NCBI RefSeq assembly: GCF_024648885.1 | Contig: NZ_JANBBF010000010.1 | Coordinates: forward strand, 310,001 to 374,000 | DNA: 64,000 nucleotides | Source of the DNA: Prauserella salsuginis | Lineage (GTDB): Bacteria; Actinomycetota; Actinomycetes; Mycobacteriales; Pseudonocardiaceae | Reading direction: 5' to 3' | Shown: one piece after another, positions 18,326-28,088 of the stretch | Layout of the letters: each line of letters begins with the position of its first letter | Position numbering within the stretch: the first letter of the stretch is position 1 | Translations under genes and position numbers: made by a program | Notes under the pieces: model-generated | What the model was told of the DNA's origin: nothing | Database searches by the model: none | Seen by the model: only the letters and a program-made list of their open reading frames with translations

Positions 18326-18347
18326 GAAGCTCCCTTGGTGGAGCTTC
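18326..18347 (-). other. Hairpin in the leader of the YCII gene
   Basis: Perfect 8-bp stem GAAGCTCC/GGAGCTTC around a 6-nt loop, 20 nt before the start codon and downstream of the predicted transcription start. Confidence 0.55.
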
Positions 18348-18355
18348 CCACCTAG

Positions 18356-18383
18356 GTCGAGCGGGCGCTCACGGAAATCGACA
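18356..18383 (-). promoter_or_regulatory. ECF42-type promoter
   Basis: On the minus strand, -35 TGTCGA (18383-18378) and -10 CGAC (18359-18356) are separated by 18 nt. These match the TGTCGA / CGA(T)C consensus reported for ECF42. Autoregulation of the YCII-sigma operon is implied. Confidence 0.65.
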
Positions 18384-18567
18384 AGCCCGGGGAAATTTTC
18401 TCCTGGAGTTTTCGCCCGCTCGGCCGCACCGCGGGCGGGGCTCGCCTTTCCGCAGGTCAGCGAGGTTGCCGGTGGTATCGCCGGGTCGGGTCCCGTGTGG
18501 CGGTGGGTGACACCGACGTCGCGACGCCCCGCGTCGGTCACGATGCCCGGCGCCGAATGCCCTGACG

Positions 18568-18573
18568 TAGGGT
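18568..18573 (+). promoter_or_regulatory. -10 element, leaderless type
   Basis: TAGGGT ends 7 nt before the ATG of the deaminase gene. Confidence 0.5.
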
Positions 18574-18580
18574 CCGGCGG

Positions 18581-19084
18581 ATGAGCCCGACTCCGGCCAT
18601 CGCAACCCCGGAAGGCCTGGCCGCGACGGTGTCGGCCTGCCGTGAGCTGATCGAGGCCCGCTTTCCCGGCGACGTCGAACGCGGGGCGGCCGCCATGCTC
18701 CTCGACGACGGCGTGATCGTCACCGGCACCGCTCCGGACGTCGTCACTCCCAGCGTGGAGATCTGCCACGAGACCGAGCCGTTCGCGGCGGCGTTCCGGC
18801 TCGGCAGGACGATCGTCGCGTCGGTGTGCCTGGCCAGGGAGGCGCCGGGCCGGTTCGTCGTCCTCAGTCCCTGCGGGGTGTGCCGGGAGCGGCTCGCCTG
18901 GCACGGGCCCGACGTCCGCCTCGCGGTACCGCAACCCGGTGGTGATCGCGGCGACGGTGATGACCACGGCGACGGTGGTGATCGCGGCGAGGGTGGCGAT
19001 CGCGGCGATCCGGCGTGGATCACGCTCGGCGAGGCGCTGCCGTACTACTGGGCCGCCGTCTTCGACGACGTCCCGTGGCGCTGA
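18581..19084 (+). CDS. Cytidine deaminase-family protein with a Gly/Asp repeat insert
   Basis: A 167-residue zinc deaminase. The two zinc motifs are CHETEPFAAAF (Cys62, His63, Glu64) and PCGVCRERL (Cys98, Cys101), typical of the cytidine/blasticidin deaminase fold. Residues 120-143 are a low-complexity run of Gly, Asp and Arg encoded by an imperfect GGTGATCGCGGCGAC-like DNA repeat (about 18941-19012), just before the C-terminal helix region; close relatives usually lack such a run (inference from memory of the family). The substrate could be cytidine, deoxycytidine or a nucleoside antibiotic. The mRNA looks leaderless. Confidence 0.82.
   Translation: MSPTPAIATPEGLAATVSACRELIEARFPGDVERGAAAMLLDDGVIVTGTAPDVVTPSVEICHETEPFAAAFRLGRTIVASVCLAREAPGRFVVLSPCGVCRERLAWHGPDVRLAVPQPGGDRGDGDDHGDGGDRGEGGDRGDPAWITLGEALPYYWAAVFDDVPWR
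18941..19012. repeat. In-frame imperfect repeat inside the deaminase gene
   Basis: GGTGATCGCGGCGA-like units repeat about five times with a 12-18-nt spacing, encoding Gly-Asp-Arg-Gly-rich sequence. Confidence 0.7.
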
Positions 19085-19133
19085 CCGCTGGTAGTGCCGC
19101 CACCCAACTGGCCGCAAGGGAGACAGTCGCGCG

Positions 19134-19236
19134 GGGAAGATTCGAGGCTCCCGCCGGCCGGCCCGGCCACCACCTTTCAACGGCACGCTGGCGCGTGGCT
19201 GTGTGGAATGCCCCGAAGGCGCCCTTGGGGGCATTC
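19134..19236. repeat. Dispersed intergenic element, copy 1
   Basis: About 103 nt that align with 40046-40149. Shared blocks include GGGAAGATTC, the TCAA-GGCACGC region, GCGTGGC and a near-palindrome from GAATGCCCC to GGGGGCATTC (19206-19236). It lies between the deaminase and the AraC gene. Confidence 0.75.
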
Positions 19237-19280
19237 GCTGCGTTCCCGGAATGTCGCCGGGGCATGGCAGGCTTGCGGGT

Positions 19281-19718
19281 GTGAGCACGACTGACGCGGC
19301 CCGCCTGCGCGAACTCGCGCTGTTGCGCACGGTGCGCGACCGGATCGACAGGGAGTACGCGCAGCCGCTCGACGTCGAGGCGCTTGCGCGCGGTGTGCAC
19401 ATGTCGGCCGGCCACCTCAGCAGGCGGTTCCGCGAGGCCTACGGCGAATCGCCGTACTCGTACCTGATGACCCGGCGGATCGAACGCGCCATGACCCTGC
19501 TGCGCCGCGGGGATCTGAGCGTCACGGAGGCCTGCTTCGAGGTCGGCTGCTCCTCGCTCGGCACGTTCAGTACGCGGTTCCGCGAGCTCGTCGGCATGTC
19601 GCCGAGCCGGTACCGCGCGGAGGAGGCGGGCGCGACCGACGGCATGCCCGCGTGTGTGGCGAAACAGGTCACGAGACCGATCAGGAATCGAGAAGCGCCC
19701 ACGCCGCGCAGGTCCTAA
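19281..19718 (+). CDS. AraC-family transcriptional regulator (HTH domain only)
   Basis: A 145-residue protein made of a double helix-turn-helix AraC domain (about 10-115: DVEALARGVHMSAGHLSRRFREAYGESPYSYL, then CFEVGCSSLGTFSTRFRELVGMSPSRYR) with no effector domain and a short basic tail. The GTG at 19281 is preferred because the frame upstream runs into the dispersed repeat. It leads a set of four same-direction genes (VOC, Ddn-like, UvrA-like) and may control them. Confidence 0.88.
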   Translation: MSTTDAARLRELALLRTVRDRIDREYAQPLDVEALARGVHMSAGHLSRRFREAYGESPYSYLMTRRIERAMTLLRRGDLSVTEACFEVGCSSLGTFSTRFRELVGMSPSRYRAEEAGATDGMPACVAKQVTRPIRNREAPTPRRS

Positions 19719-19721
19719 CGT
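19716..19721 (+). promoter_or_regulatory. -10 element overlapping the araC-type stop codon
   Basis: TAACGT contains the TAA stop of the AraC gene and ends 6 nt before the VOC gene ATG, suggesting a separate leaderless transcript. Confidence 0.45.
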
Positions 19722-19727
19722 GAAGCC

Positions 19728-20147
19728 ATGACCAGCCCAGATCTCACCATCGCCCAGGCCATGCTTCCGCTGGCCGACCCGGACACGTCACTCGCCTTCT
19801 ACCGCGACGTCCTCGGCTTCGAGGTTCGCAACCACGTCGAGTACGGCGACATGCACTGGATCACCGTCGGCCCACCGGGCCAGCCGGAGACGTCCATCGT
19901 CCTGTACCCGCCCGAGGCGACCCCGGGCCTCACCGACGCCGAGCGCACCCTCATCGAGGAGATGATGGCCAAAGGCACCTACGCCATGATCAACCTGTCC
20001 ACACCGGACGTCGACGCCGCGTTCGCCAAGGTCCAGCAGGGCGACGTGGAGGTCGTCCAGGAGCCGATCGACCAGCCGTACGGCATCCGCGACTGCGCGC
20101 TGCGCGATCCGGCGGGCAACATGATCCGCATCCAGCAGGTGGGGTGA
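19728..20147 (+). CDS. VOC-family (glyoxalase/bleomycin resistance) protein
   Basis: A 139-residue protein with two beta-alpha-beta-beta-beta modules (MLPLADPDTSLAFYRDVLGFEVRN; then VDAAFAKVQ to GIRDCALRDPAGNMIRIQQ). VOC proteins are metal-dependent lyases, dioxygenases or drug-binding proteins; which applies here is not evident. It sits between an AraC regulator and a Ddn-like gene, 7 nt before the latter, so it belongs to the putative resistance module. Confidence 0.87.
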   Translation: MTSPDLTIAQAMLPLADPDTSLAFYRDVLGFEVRNHVEYGDMHWITVGPPGQPETSIVLYPPEATPGLTDAERTLIEEMMAKGTYAMINLSTPDVDAAFAKVQQGDVEVVQEPIDQPYGIRDCALRDPAGNMIRIQQVG

Positions 20148-20154
20148 ACAGGCG

Positions 20155-20601
20155 ATGACCACGAAGACCGCGGGCCCGAACGCGCTGTCGCGGTGGATCC
20201 AGCACCGCGCCAACGCCTCCACGGCGAAACGCATTCGCCGCAAGGGCGGCCGCTCGATGGGGATGGACCTGTTGATCCTTCACACCGTGGGCAAGCGCAG
20301 TGGCGAGCCGCGGGAGACCCCGCTGACCTGGTTCGCCGACGACGACTCCGATGCCTGGCTGATCATCGCCTCGGGCGGCGGTGAACGGCACCCTGACTGG
20401 TACGTCAACCTGATGGCCCGCCCGGACCGGGCGACCGCCGAGTGGCACGGGCAGGACCCCGTCGGCGTGACCCCGCAGACCCTCGACGGTGCCGAGCGTG
20501 AGCGGGCGTGGCAGCGCATCGTCGCCGAACAGCCCCGCATCGCGAAGTACCAGCGCAAGCACAGCAGGCAGTACCCCGTCGTGCGGCTGGCGCGCCGCTG
20601 A
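20155..20601 (+). CDS. Deazaflavin (F420)-dependent nitroreductase-like protein, Ddn family
   Basis: A 148-residue member of the Ddn-like split-barrel family. The core LLILHTVGKRSGEPRETPLTWFADDD and GGERHPDWYVNLMARP matches the F420-binding region of such proteins, and the C-terminal KYQRKHSRQYPVV is typical. It probably reduces a small molecule with F420H2. It shares an operon with the VOC and UvrA-like genes. Confidence 0.87.
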   Translation: MTTKTAGPNALSRWIQHRANASTAKRIRRKGGRSMGMDLLILHTVGKRSGEPRETPLTWFADDDSDAWLIIASGGGERHPDWYVNLMARPDRATAEWHGQDPVGVTPQTLDGAERERAWQRIVAEQPRIAKYQRKHSRQYPVVRLARR

Positions 20602-20645
20602 CCGCGTCCGATCGCCCGAGACGAATCGAAGCCATGGGAGAACCG

Positions 20646-23030
<2,385 letters not shown>

Positions 23031-23039
23031 CCACCCACG

Positions 23040-23080
23040 CCGTGTTGCGTGTCCCGGGGGCCGTGTTGCGACCGTCCGGC
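23040..23080. repeat. 21-nt-period repeat, family A, two units
   Basis: CCGTGTTGCGTGTCCCGG and CCGTGTTGCGACCGTCCGG follow the UvrA-like stop. Confidence 0.7.
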
Positions 23081-23099
23081 GCCCGGCCACCGCACACAG

Positions 23100-23147
23100 A
23101 ACCGCCCCGGTTCGTCCTTCGGGGGATGACGAACCGGGGCGGTTTTT
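23100..23147 (+). terminator. Intrinsic terminator after the UvrA-like gene
   Basis: A 17-bp perfect stem (AACCGCCCCGGTTCGTC and complement), 11-nt loop, then five T residues. Classical rho-independent form. Confidence 0.9.
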
Positions 23148-23170
23148 AACCGGCCTCCAGGCCGGGCCAT

Positions 23171-23220
23171 GTATGCACGGACGGGCGCCCGATACGGAGC
23201 GGGTCTGTCGTCTGTGCATA
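23171..23220. repeat. Long inverted repeat in a convergent gap
   Basis: GTATGCACGGACG pairs with CGTCTGTGCATAC across 24 nt that contain a smaller GCCCG/CGGGT stem. A second hairpin (GGTGGTT-G-AACCACC) follows at about 23246-23260. No gene is nearby on the same strand for it to lead. Confidence 0.55.
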
Positions 23221-23367
23221 CCCCCAGTAGCCCGGGTGGGACCGGTGGTTGAACCACCGCGCGAGCGGGAGGGAGCTCCGGAGGCTCGTGCCACCCGCCC
23301 GTGCGGCGGAGGAACGATCCCGCGTGCCGAACGGTTCTCACCGGGATCTGTCGGCCCGCGGGGGCGA

Positions 23368-24213
23368 TCAGTTACTGCGCCGGTATTCCTCCCACGTGAC
23401 CTTCTTGACCTTCGGGCCGTCGTCCGGAGCGCCCGAGGCCAGGCCGTTCTTGCCGCGGAAGTAGTCGCCGACCTGCTTCTGCGCGGCCGGTGACACATCG
23501 GTGTCACTGATGGCGATCGCGTGGATGTGCGGCGCCCAGTCGCCTTGGTCGGCGGTGCGGTGCCAGGCGGCGAACCCGACCTGGCGCAGCGCCTTGACGG
23601 CCTTGTGGGCGTTGATGCCGCGCACCGAGATGTCGACCGCGCCGCCACCGTCGTGCGTGCCGGCCGAGCCCGGGTTCGACCCGGTGTACGAGCCCTGCGT
23701 GACGGTCAGGTCGATGCCGGAGATCTTCTCCGCCTCTTCGTACATGTCGAGCGTGCGCCGGTTCAGTACGTCGCCCGAGCCGAGCCGGACCTTGCCGCCC
23801 ACGCCGATCTTCCGCGTGACGTCGAATCCGGCGCTGCGTCCCAGCTTCGTCAGCGAACCCTTACCCGGCAGGCCGCTCGCGGCCAGCCCGGAGTAGCCGA
23901 GCGAACGCTGGTACTTGGCGTACGCCGAGACCGTGCTCGTGCCGAAGTGCCCGTCGACGTATTTGTCGGCCAGCATTCCCTTCGCGGCCAGCGCCTTCTC
24001 GACCTTCGTCACCGACTTGCCCGCACCGGGGACGATCGACGTGTTCGGCTTGTACGGATCCCACATGGCGGCCTTGACGACCTTCTCCATGTTGACCGAA
24101 CCGGCCTTCGCCGCCGGGCCCGCGGTGCTCGGGTCGCTCGCGGTGGCCGTGGCGGGTGCGAGTCCCGCTGCGGCCACGGCCGTCAGCAACGCCGTCGCTG
24201 CGATCTTGCGCAT
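23368..24213 (-). CDS. Secreted peptidoglycan-binding, M15-like peptidase
   Basis: A 281-residue exported protein. The signal peptide ends near ATASDPS (about 26). A peptidoglycan-binding domain follows (about 40-130, KYVDGHFGTSTVSAYAKYQRSLGYSG). The C-terminal domain (about 135-265) carries GTHDGGGAVDI and GDWAPHIHAIA, metal-binding motifs of the M15/D,D-carboxypeptidase-like fold. It is a paralogue of the protein at 25285-26169 and lies 28 nt after the M23 peptidase gene, with which it is probably cotranscribed. Likely role: trimming of peptidoglycan outside the cell. Confidence 0.85.
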   Translation of the reverse strand: MRKIAATALLTAVAAAGLAPATATASDPSTAGPAAKAGSVNMEKVVKAAMWDPYKPNTSIVPGAGKSVTKVEKALAAKGMLADKYVDGHFGTSTVSAYAKYQRSLGYSGLAASGLPGKGSLTKLGRSAGFDVTRKIGVGGKVRLGSGDVLNRRTLDMYEEAEKISGIDLTVTQGSYTGSNPGSAGTHDGGGAVDISVRGINAHKAVKALRQVGFAAWHRTADQGDWAPHIHAIAISDTDVSPAAQKQVGDYFRGKNGLASGAPDDGPKVKKVTWEEYRRSN

Positions 24214-24241
24214 GAGATGTCCTTTGCGTCGAATCCGGGGA

Positions 24242-25105
24242 TCAGGAGCCGCAGTGGCCGAACTTGCTGGTGAACGACTTGTCGCCGACCGAGCCGCCCC
24301 ACTTGACGCACTTGTCCGCGGCCTGCGCCTTCACCGGGCCCGCGTAGTAGCTGAAGTTGCCCTTGTCGGTCTTACGGCTGTTGCCCTGGACCTCGAGGAA
24401 CGTCGACGCCGAACTCGCCTTGCCGATCTTGGTGTTCTTGATCGTCGTGACGCAGTTCTTGCCCGAGCCGGAGTTGTACATCAGGTAGACGCGACCGTTG
24501 CCGCTCAGGCCCTTCTCGTTGATCACCTTGAAGCCGCTGCCGCACACTTCACCGGGCGAGTACGGGTTGCCCCCGCCGCCACCGCCGCAGTTCTTGCTGG
24601 TGAAGTTCGTCTTGGTGAAGTAGGGGACGTTCTTGCCGTCCATGACGACGCGCTTGGCCACGCCGTTGAGGCGCTGCTCGAAGTGCAGGTGTGGACCGGA
24701 CGAACCGCCCGTGTTGCCGACGCGGCCGATCTGGCTGCCTGCGTTGACCTTCTGGCCCACGCTGACGCCCTGCGAGTACAGGTGCGCGTACCGGGTCTTC
24801 CAGCCGCCGCCGTGGTCGATCTCGATCCACTTGCCGTAGCTGGTGTTGCCCTCGTTGGCGACGCGCGAGACGGTGCCGGGCGCGGACGAGACGACCGGTG
24901 TCTTCCAGATGCCGGAGCCCTGGAAGTCGACGGAGTTCTCGGGGCTGTGGCCCTTCCAAGTGGCCGCGGTCGCGGTGTAGCCGCACTTGAACGGCATCTT
25001 GAACGCGGGGGCCGCGGCCGCCTGGCCGGCACCGACCGACACCAGCGCCGCGCTCGCCGCGACGGCGACGGCGCCGATGGCCGCCGAGATCTTGCGGAAC
25101 TTCAT
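24242..25105 (-). CDS. Secreted M23 endopeptidase fused to a spore-associated-protein-like domain
   Basis: A 287-residue exported protein. A signal peptide (1-32) precedes an M23 lysostaphin-type domain with His53 and Asp60 (HSPENSVDF) and the HLH motif in SSGPHLHFEQR. After a Gly-rich linker (GGGGGGNPYSPGE) comes a domain of about 100 residues (VCGSGFKVINEKGL to AADKCVKWGGSVG) that resembles spore-associated protein A of Streptomyces. The combination suggests a peptidoglycan hydrolase carrying a cell-envelope or spore-coat binding module. Four Cys residues in the second domain could form disulphides. Confidence 0.85.
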   Translation of the reverse strand: MKFRKISAAIGAVAVAASAALVSVGAGQAAAAPAFKMPFKCGYTATAATWKGHSPENSVDFQGSGIWKTPVVSSAPGTVSRVANEGNTSYGKWIEIDHGGGWKTRYAHLYSQGVSVGQKVNAGSQIGRVGNTGGSSGPHLHFEQRLNGVAKRVVMDGKNVPYFTKTNFTSKNCGGGGGGNPYSPGEVCGSGFKVINEKGLSGNGRVYLMYNSGSGKNCVTTIKNTKIGKASSASTFLEVQGNSRKTDKGNFSYYAGPVKAQAADKCVKWGGSVGDKSFTSKFGHCGS

Positions 25106-25284
25106 GATTCTCCTCGAAGGCGAAGATTGCCGAGATGTGAGTCGGAGACGACGGGACCGCCACGCGAGCAGGTGCGGAACTCCTGGGGTCTGAGACCTCG
25201 CTGCGGCCGGCGACGGTTCCCGTGGTCAGAAATCGAAATCGATGCGCACTCCCCGCGCGGCTGCCGCCGGGGTGTCAGGCGTGA

Positions 25285-26169
25285 TCAATGCGTCCGTTGG
25301 TATCCCTCCCAGGTGCGGATCGGTTTGACCTTCGGCCCGTCGTCGGGCAGGTCGTTGGCGAGGCCGTTCTTGCCGAGGTAGTAGTCACCGGTCTGCGCGC
25401 GGGCTGGTTCGGACAGATCGGGGTCGGCCAGCGCGACGGCGTGGATGTGCGGGCCCCAGTCGCCCTGCTCGGGCGAGCGGTACCAGGCGGCGAACCCGAC
25501 CTTGCGCATGGCGCGTACGACCTCGGTGCGCTTCTTCGGGCTCATCCCGTCGACGTACAGGTCGACCGCACCGCCGCCGTCGTGCGTGCCCGCCGACGTC
25601 GGGTCACCGCCCGGGTTGTACGAACCCTGCTCGACGTCGAACGTCACGCCGGTCAGCCGCTGCGATTCGAGCAGCATGTCCTTGGTGCGCTTGTTGAACG
25701 TCGCGCCGTCGTACGTCACGCGCTTGCCGGGCTGCACGATGTGCGTCACGTCGAAGGCGCGGTCACCGAGCGCGGTGAGGGAACGGTGTCCGGGGATGCC
25801 GTTGGCGGCGAGCCCGTCGTAGCCGAGTGAACGCTGGAACGCGGAGTAGGCCTCGAGGGTGGCCGTGCCGTAGTGGCCGTCGACGTACTTCTGTTCGAGA
25901 ACGCCGCGCTCGGCTAGCTCCCGTTCGACCTTTCTGACGTGCTTGGCTGCTCCGTCGGTGAGGGTCTGGTCCGGGCGCTGCGGGTCGATCTGCGCGGCCT
26001 TCAGGACCGCCGCCATGTTCACCTTCGGCAGCTCCGCGGCTCCGACCGCGGCTCCGGCCCCACCTGTGGGAGCGGAGTTACCGGCGGCCGCGCACATCGG
26101 CAGGCCCACCAGTACCGCCGCTGCGGCGAGCCCGGTCACCGCCATCGACACGGGGCGCTTCGCTTTCAT
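25285..26169 (-). CDS. Secreted peptidoglycan-binding, M15-like peptidase (paralogue)
   Basis: A 294-residue protein with the same architecture as the gene at 23368: an N-terminal signal (MKAKRPVSMAVTGLAAAAVLVG), a peptidoglycan-binding domain (KYVDGHYGTATLEAYSAFQRSLGYDG), and a catalytic domain with GTHDGGGAVDLYVDG and GDWGPHIHAVALAD. The two proteins are roughly half identical in their shared domains by eye, consistent with a local duplication flanking the M23 gene. The ATG at 26169 follows GAGGAAGCG, a good Shine-Dalgarno. Confidence 0.85.
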   Translation of the reverse strand: MKAKRPVSMAVTGLAAAAVLVGLPMCAAAGNSAPTGGAGAAVGAAELPKVNMAAVLKAAQIDPQRPDQTLTDGAAKHVRKVERELAERGVLEQKYVDGHYGTATLEAYSAFQRSLGYDGLAANGIPGHRSLTALGDRAFDVTHIVQPGKRVTYDGATFNKRTKDMLLESQRLTGVTFDVEQGSYNPGGDPTSAGTHDGGGAVDLYVDGMSPKKRTEVVRAMRKVGFAAWYRSPEQGDWGPHIHAVALADPDLSEPARAQTGDYYLGKNGLANDLPDDGPKVKPIRTWEGYQRTH

Positions 26170-26260
26170 CGCTTCCTCTTCCAGCCGTGGTGTGTTGCTG
26201 GCAGGAACAGTGGCGAATGGGCGAGGTGTCCGGAATGTGTTGGGCAATCCTTCTGACGCC

Positions 26261-26334
26261 GTATGACACCGGTTGACAGTCCCGACACCCGGTCGATGCA
26301 CGTTGAACATGCAGGTCAGAGCTGTATGACAGCG
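26261..26334. promoter_or_regulatory. Direct repeat in a divergent promoter region
   Basis: GTATGACACCGG (26261-26272) and GTATGACAGCGG (26323-26334) are 62 nt apart in the 311-nt gap between two divergent genes. A shared regulator is possible. No other gene is seen in this gap. Confidence 0.35.
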
Positions 26335-26480
26335 GGTGGGTCACGGCCGGGTCGCCACCACCTTCTGTGACGCCTCCTGTTGCCGGGGTGAAGTTCGTGG
26401 GGGCATTTTTGACGGATCGGCAACCGCTGCGGCGTAGCCGGCGTCACAGTCGCAGACGCTCGAGAAGGAGGACCGAGGCC

Positions 26481-27950
26481 GTGTCCGACGCCGAAGGTGA
26501 GCAGCGGCCGCCTGCACTCGAAGAGTTCATGGCGGAGCTGAGACGACTCAGACAGCAGGCGGGCAATCCGTCCTTCCGGAAGATGGCCGAGTTGTCGGGC
26601 GCGGTGTCGCACGCGACGCTCCACCTGACCGTGACGGGACGCCGGTTGCAGCCGTGGGAGACGGTCCGCGAGTTCGTGCGTGCCTGCGGCGGCGACGAGG
26701 CGGAGTGGTGTGCGCGGTACCGGCGCACCAAGGCCGTGCTGTCGGGTGAGCTTCCCGGACCGGCCAACGGAGTCGGTACCGGCGGTTCTGACAACGATCG
26801 CGGCCCCGGTGGCGCGGTCCTCAGTGATGAGACTGGCGGTTCCGGCAACGGCCTTGCGGCGGAGGATGCGCCTTCCCGCGCCGTGGACAGTCAGGCCGCG
26901 GAGGGCGGCGCCCCCACCGGCCGTGCCCCCACCGGCAGCGCCCCCGCGGACAGCGACGCCGCGATTTCGGGCGCCGCGACCTCAGGGGCATCGACGTCCG
27001 ACGATCCGGCCTCGGAGGTCGCAGCTCTGGACGGTGCGGCTCCCGAGGTCGCGGATCCCGACGGTGCGGTTTCCGAGGTCGCAGTTCCCGACAGTGCAGC
27101 TTCCGGGGCCACAGCGCTCGGTGCGGTCCCGGATCGCCCAGCCCCGGACGCCGAAGGCACCGATGCGGTCGCCGCAGACCAGGCGGACACAGCAGACCAC
27201 GCGGACACAGCAGGGCAGGCGGACACAGCAGGGCAGGCGGACACAGCAGGGCAGGCGGACGAGACCCGAGACATGGGCACGGTGCCCCGGCAACGCCGGA
27301 GCGAGACCTCCGGAGCTGTGGCTTCGCGAGGTGGAGCTGTGGCTTCGAGCGACGGTGCGGATGCGGGGTCATCGGCGGGACGTGGACGCTCCCGTCGCTG
27401 GCTCGCGGTGCCGTTGGTGGTGCTCGTGGTGGCCGCGGTCGCGGCCGGACTGTGGACGTTCGGCGGCGACGACGGTCGTGCCGAGGCTGGTGGGCAGCAG
27501 GCCGGTGGGCAGCATGCCACGGGCGGCGAGGCCGGCAGTGCGGCCGAGTCCGATGCGCTCACCGAGCCGGTGCACAAGGGCGACGCCAGCAAACTGGCCC
27601 GCGATCTCGGCATCCCGGATGGTGCCGTGGTCGCACCGCAGCAGAAGTTCACGCGGACGTTCGAACTGGAGAACGCGGGCACGGTCCACTGGAAGGGCCG
27701 CTACCTGCAGCGGATGGACAACGAAACGGGTCCGGGCCACTGCCAGGCCCCGCAGCGGGTGCGTATCGCGGACACGCCGCCCGGTGAGCGGGTGAAGGTT
27801 CCGGTGACCGCGACGGCGGCGAAGGAGCAGACGACCTGCAAGGTGCGCTGGAAGATGGTCGATCACACCGGCCGGCAGCTGTTGCCCGAGTACCGCCCGG
27901 CCTACTTCCTCGTGCACGTCCGCACGGGCGCCGACGGACCGGCCGAGTAG
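26481..27950 (+). CDS. XRE-type HTH, transmembrane, NBR1-like domain protein
   Basis: A 489-residue protein. Residues about 10-85 form an HTH_XRE-like domain (FMAELRRLRQQAGNPSFRKMAELSGAVSHATLHLTVTGRRLQPWETVREFVRACGG). A long Ala/Asp/Ser-rich linker (100-300) includes 18-nt DNA repeats. A single transmembrane helix (about 307-327) leads to an extracytoplasmic C-terminal domain (about 387-482, FTRTFELENAGTVHWKGRYLQRM) like the NBR1 Ig-like (FW) fold. The topology places the HTH inside and the Ig-like domain outside. The start GTG at 26481 has Shine-Dalgarno GAAGGAGGA. Signal and target unknown. Confidence 0.8.
   Translation: MSDAEGEQRPPALEEFMAELRRLRQQAGNPSFRKMAELSGAVSHATLHLTVTGRRLQPWETVREFVRACGGDEAEWCARYRRTKAVLSGELPGPANGVGTGGSDNDRGPGGAVLSDETGGSGNGLAAEDAPSRAVDSQAAEGGAPTGRAPTGSAPADSDAAISGAATSGASTSDDPASEVAALDGAAPEVADPDGAVSEVAVPDSAASGATALGAVPDRPAPDAEGTDAVAADQADTADHADTAGQADTAGQADTAGQADETRDMGTVPRQRRSETSGAVASRGGAVASSDGADAGSSAGRGRSRRWLAVPLVVLVVAAVAAGLWTFGGDDGRAEAGGQQAGGQHATGGEAGSAAESDALTEPVHKGDASKLARDLGIPDGAVVAPQQKFTRTFELENAGTVHWKGRYLQRMDNETGPGHCQAPQRVRIADTPPGERVKVPVTATAAKEQTTCKVRWKMVDHTGRQLLPEYRPAYFLVHVRTGADGPAE
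27183..27254. repeat. Tandem 18-nt repeat inside the XRE-NBR1 gene
   Basis: Four units GCGGACACAGCAGGGCAG (first one variant) encode repeated Ala-Asp-Thr-Ala-Gly-Gln in the linker. A looser repeat of about 36 nt (SEVAALDGAAP-like) lies upstream at about 27000-27110. Confidence 0.85.
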
Positions 27951-28088
27951 CCACGGGTGCCGCCGGAGCGCGGCGGGTGCGGATGGTCGAAAAGCCGCCC
28001 GCCCGCCACCGTTCCCGGTGCCGTGTCCGCCGACCGGGCAGTCACGGCGTGCGGGCCACTCCGCCGAACGTGACGTCGTCGAGTTCGG

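Noticed and set aside
17891-19402. Very long minus-strand frame upstream of the sigma factor
   Set aside because: It runs antisense through the deaminase and across the YCII gene in another frame. The sigma factor begins at the GTG 17890, which overlaps the YCII stop.
23150-23367. c-di-AMP (ydaO-type) riboswitch near the hydrolase genes
   Set aside because: Such riboswitches precede hydrolase genes in actinobacteria, but this structured region lies downstream of the gene on its strand and I could not fit the consensus. The true upstream regions (25106-25284, 26170-26480) also show no match.
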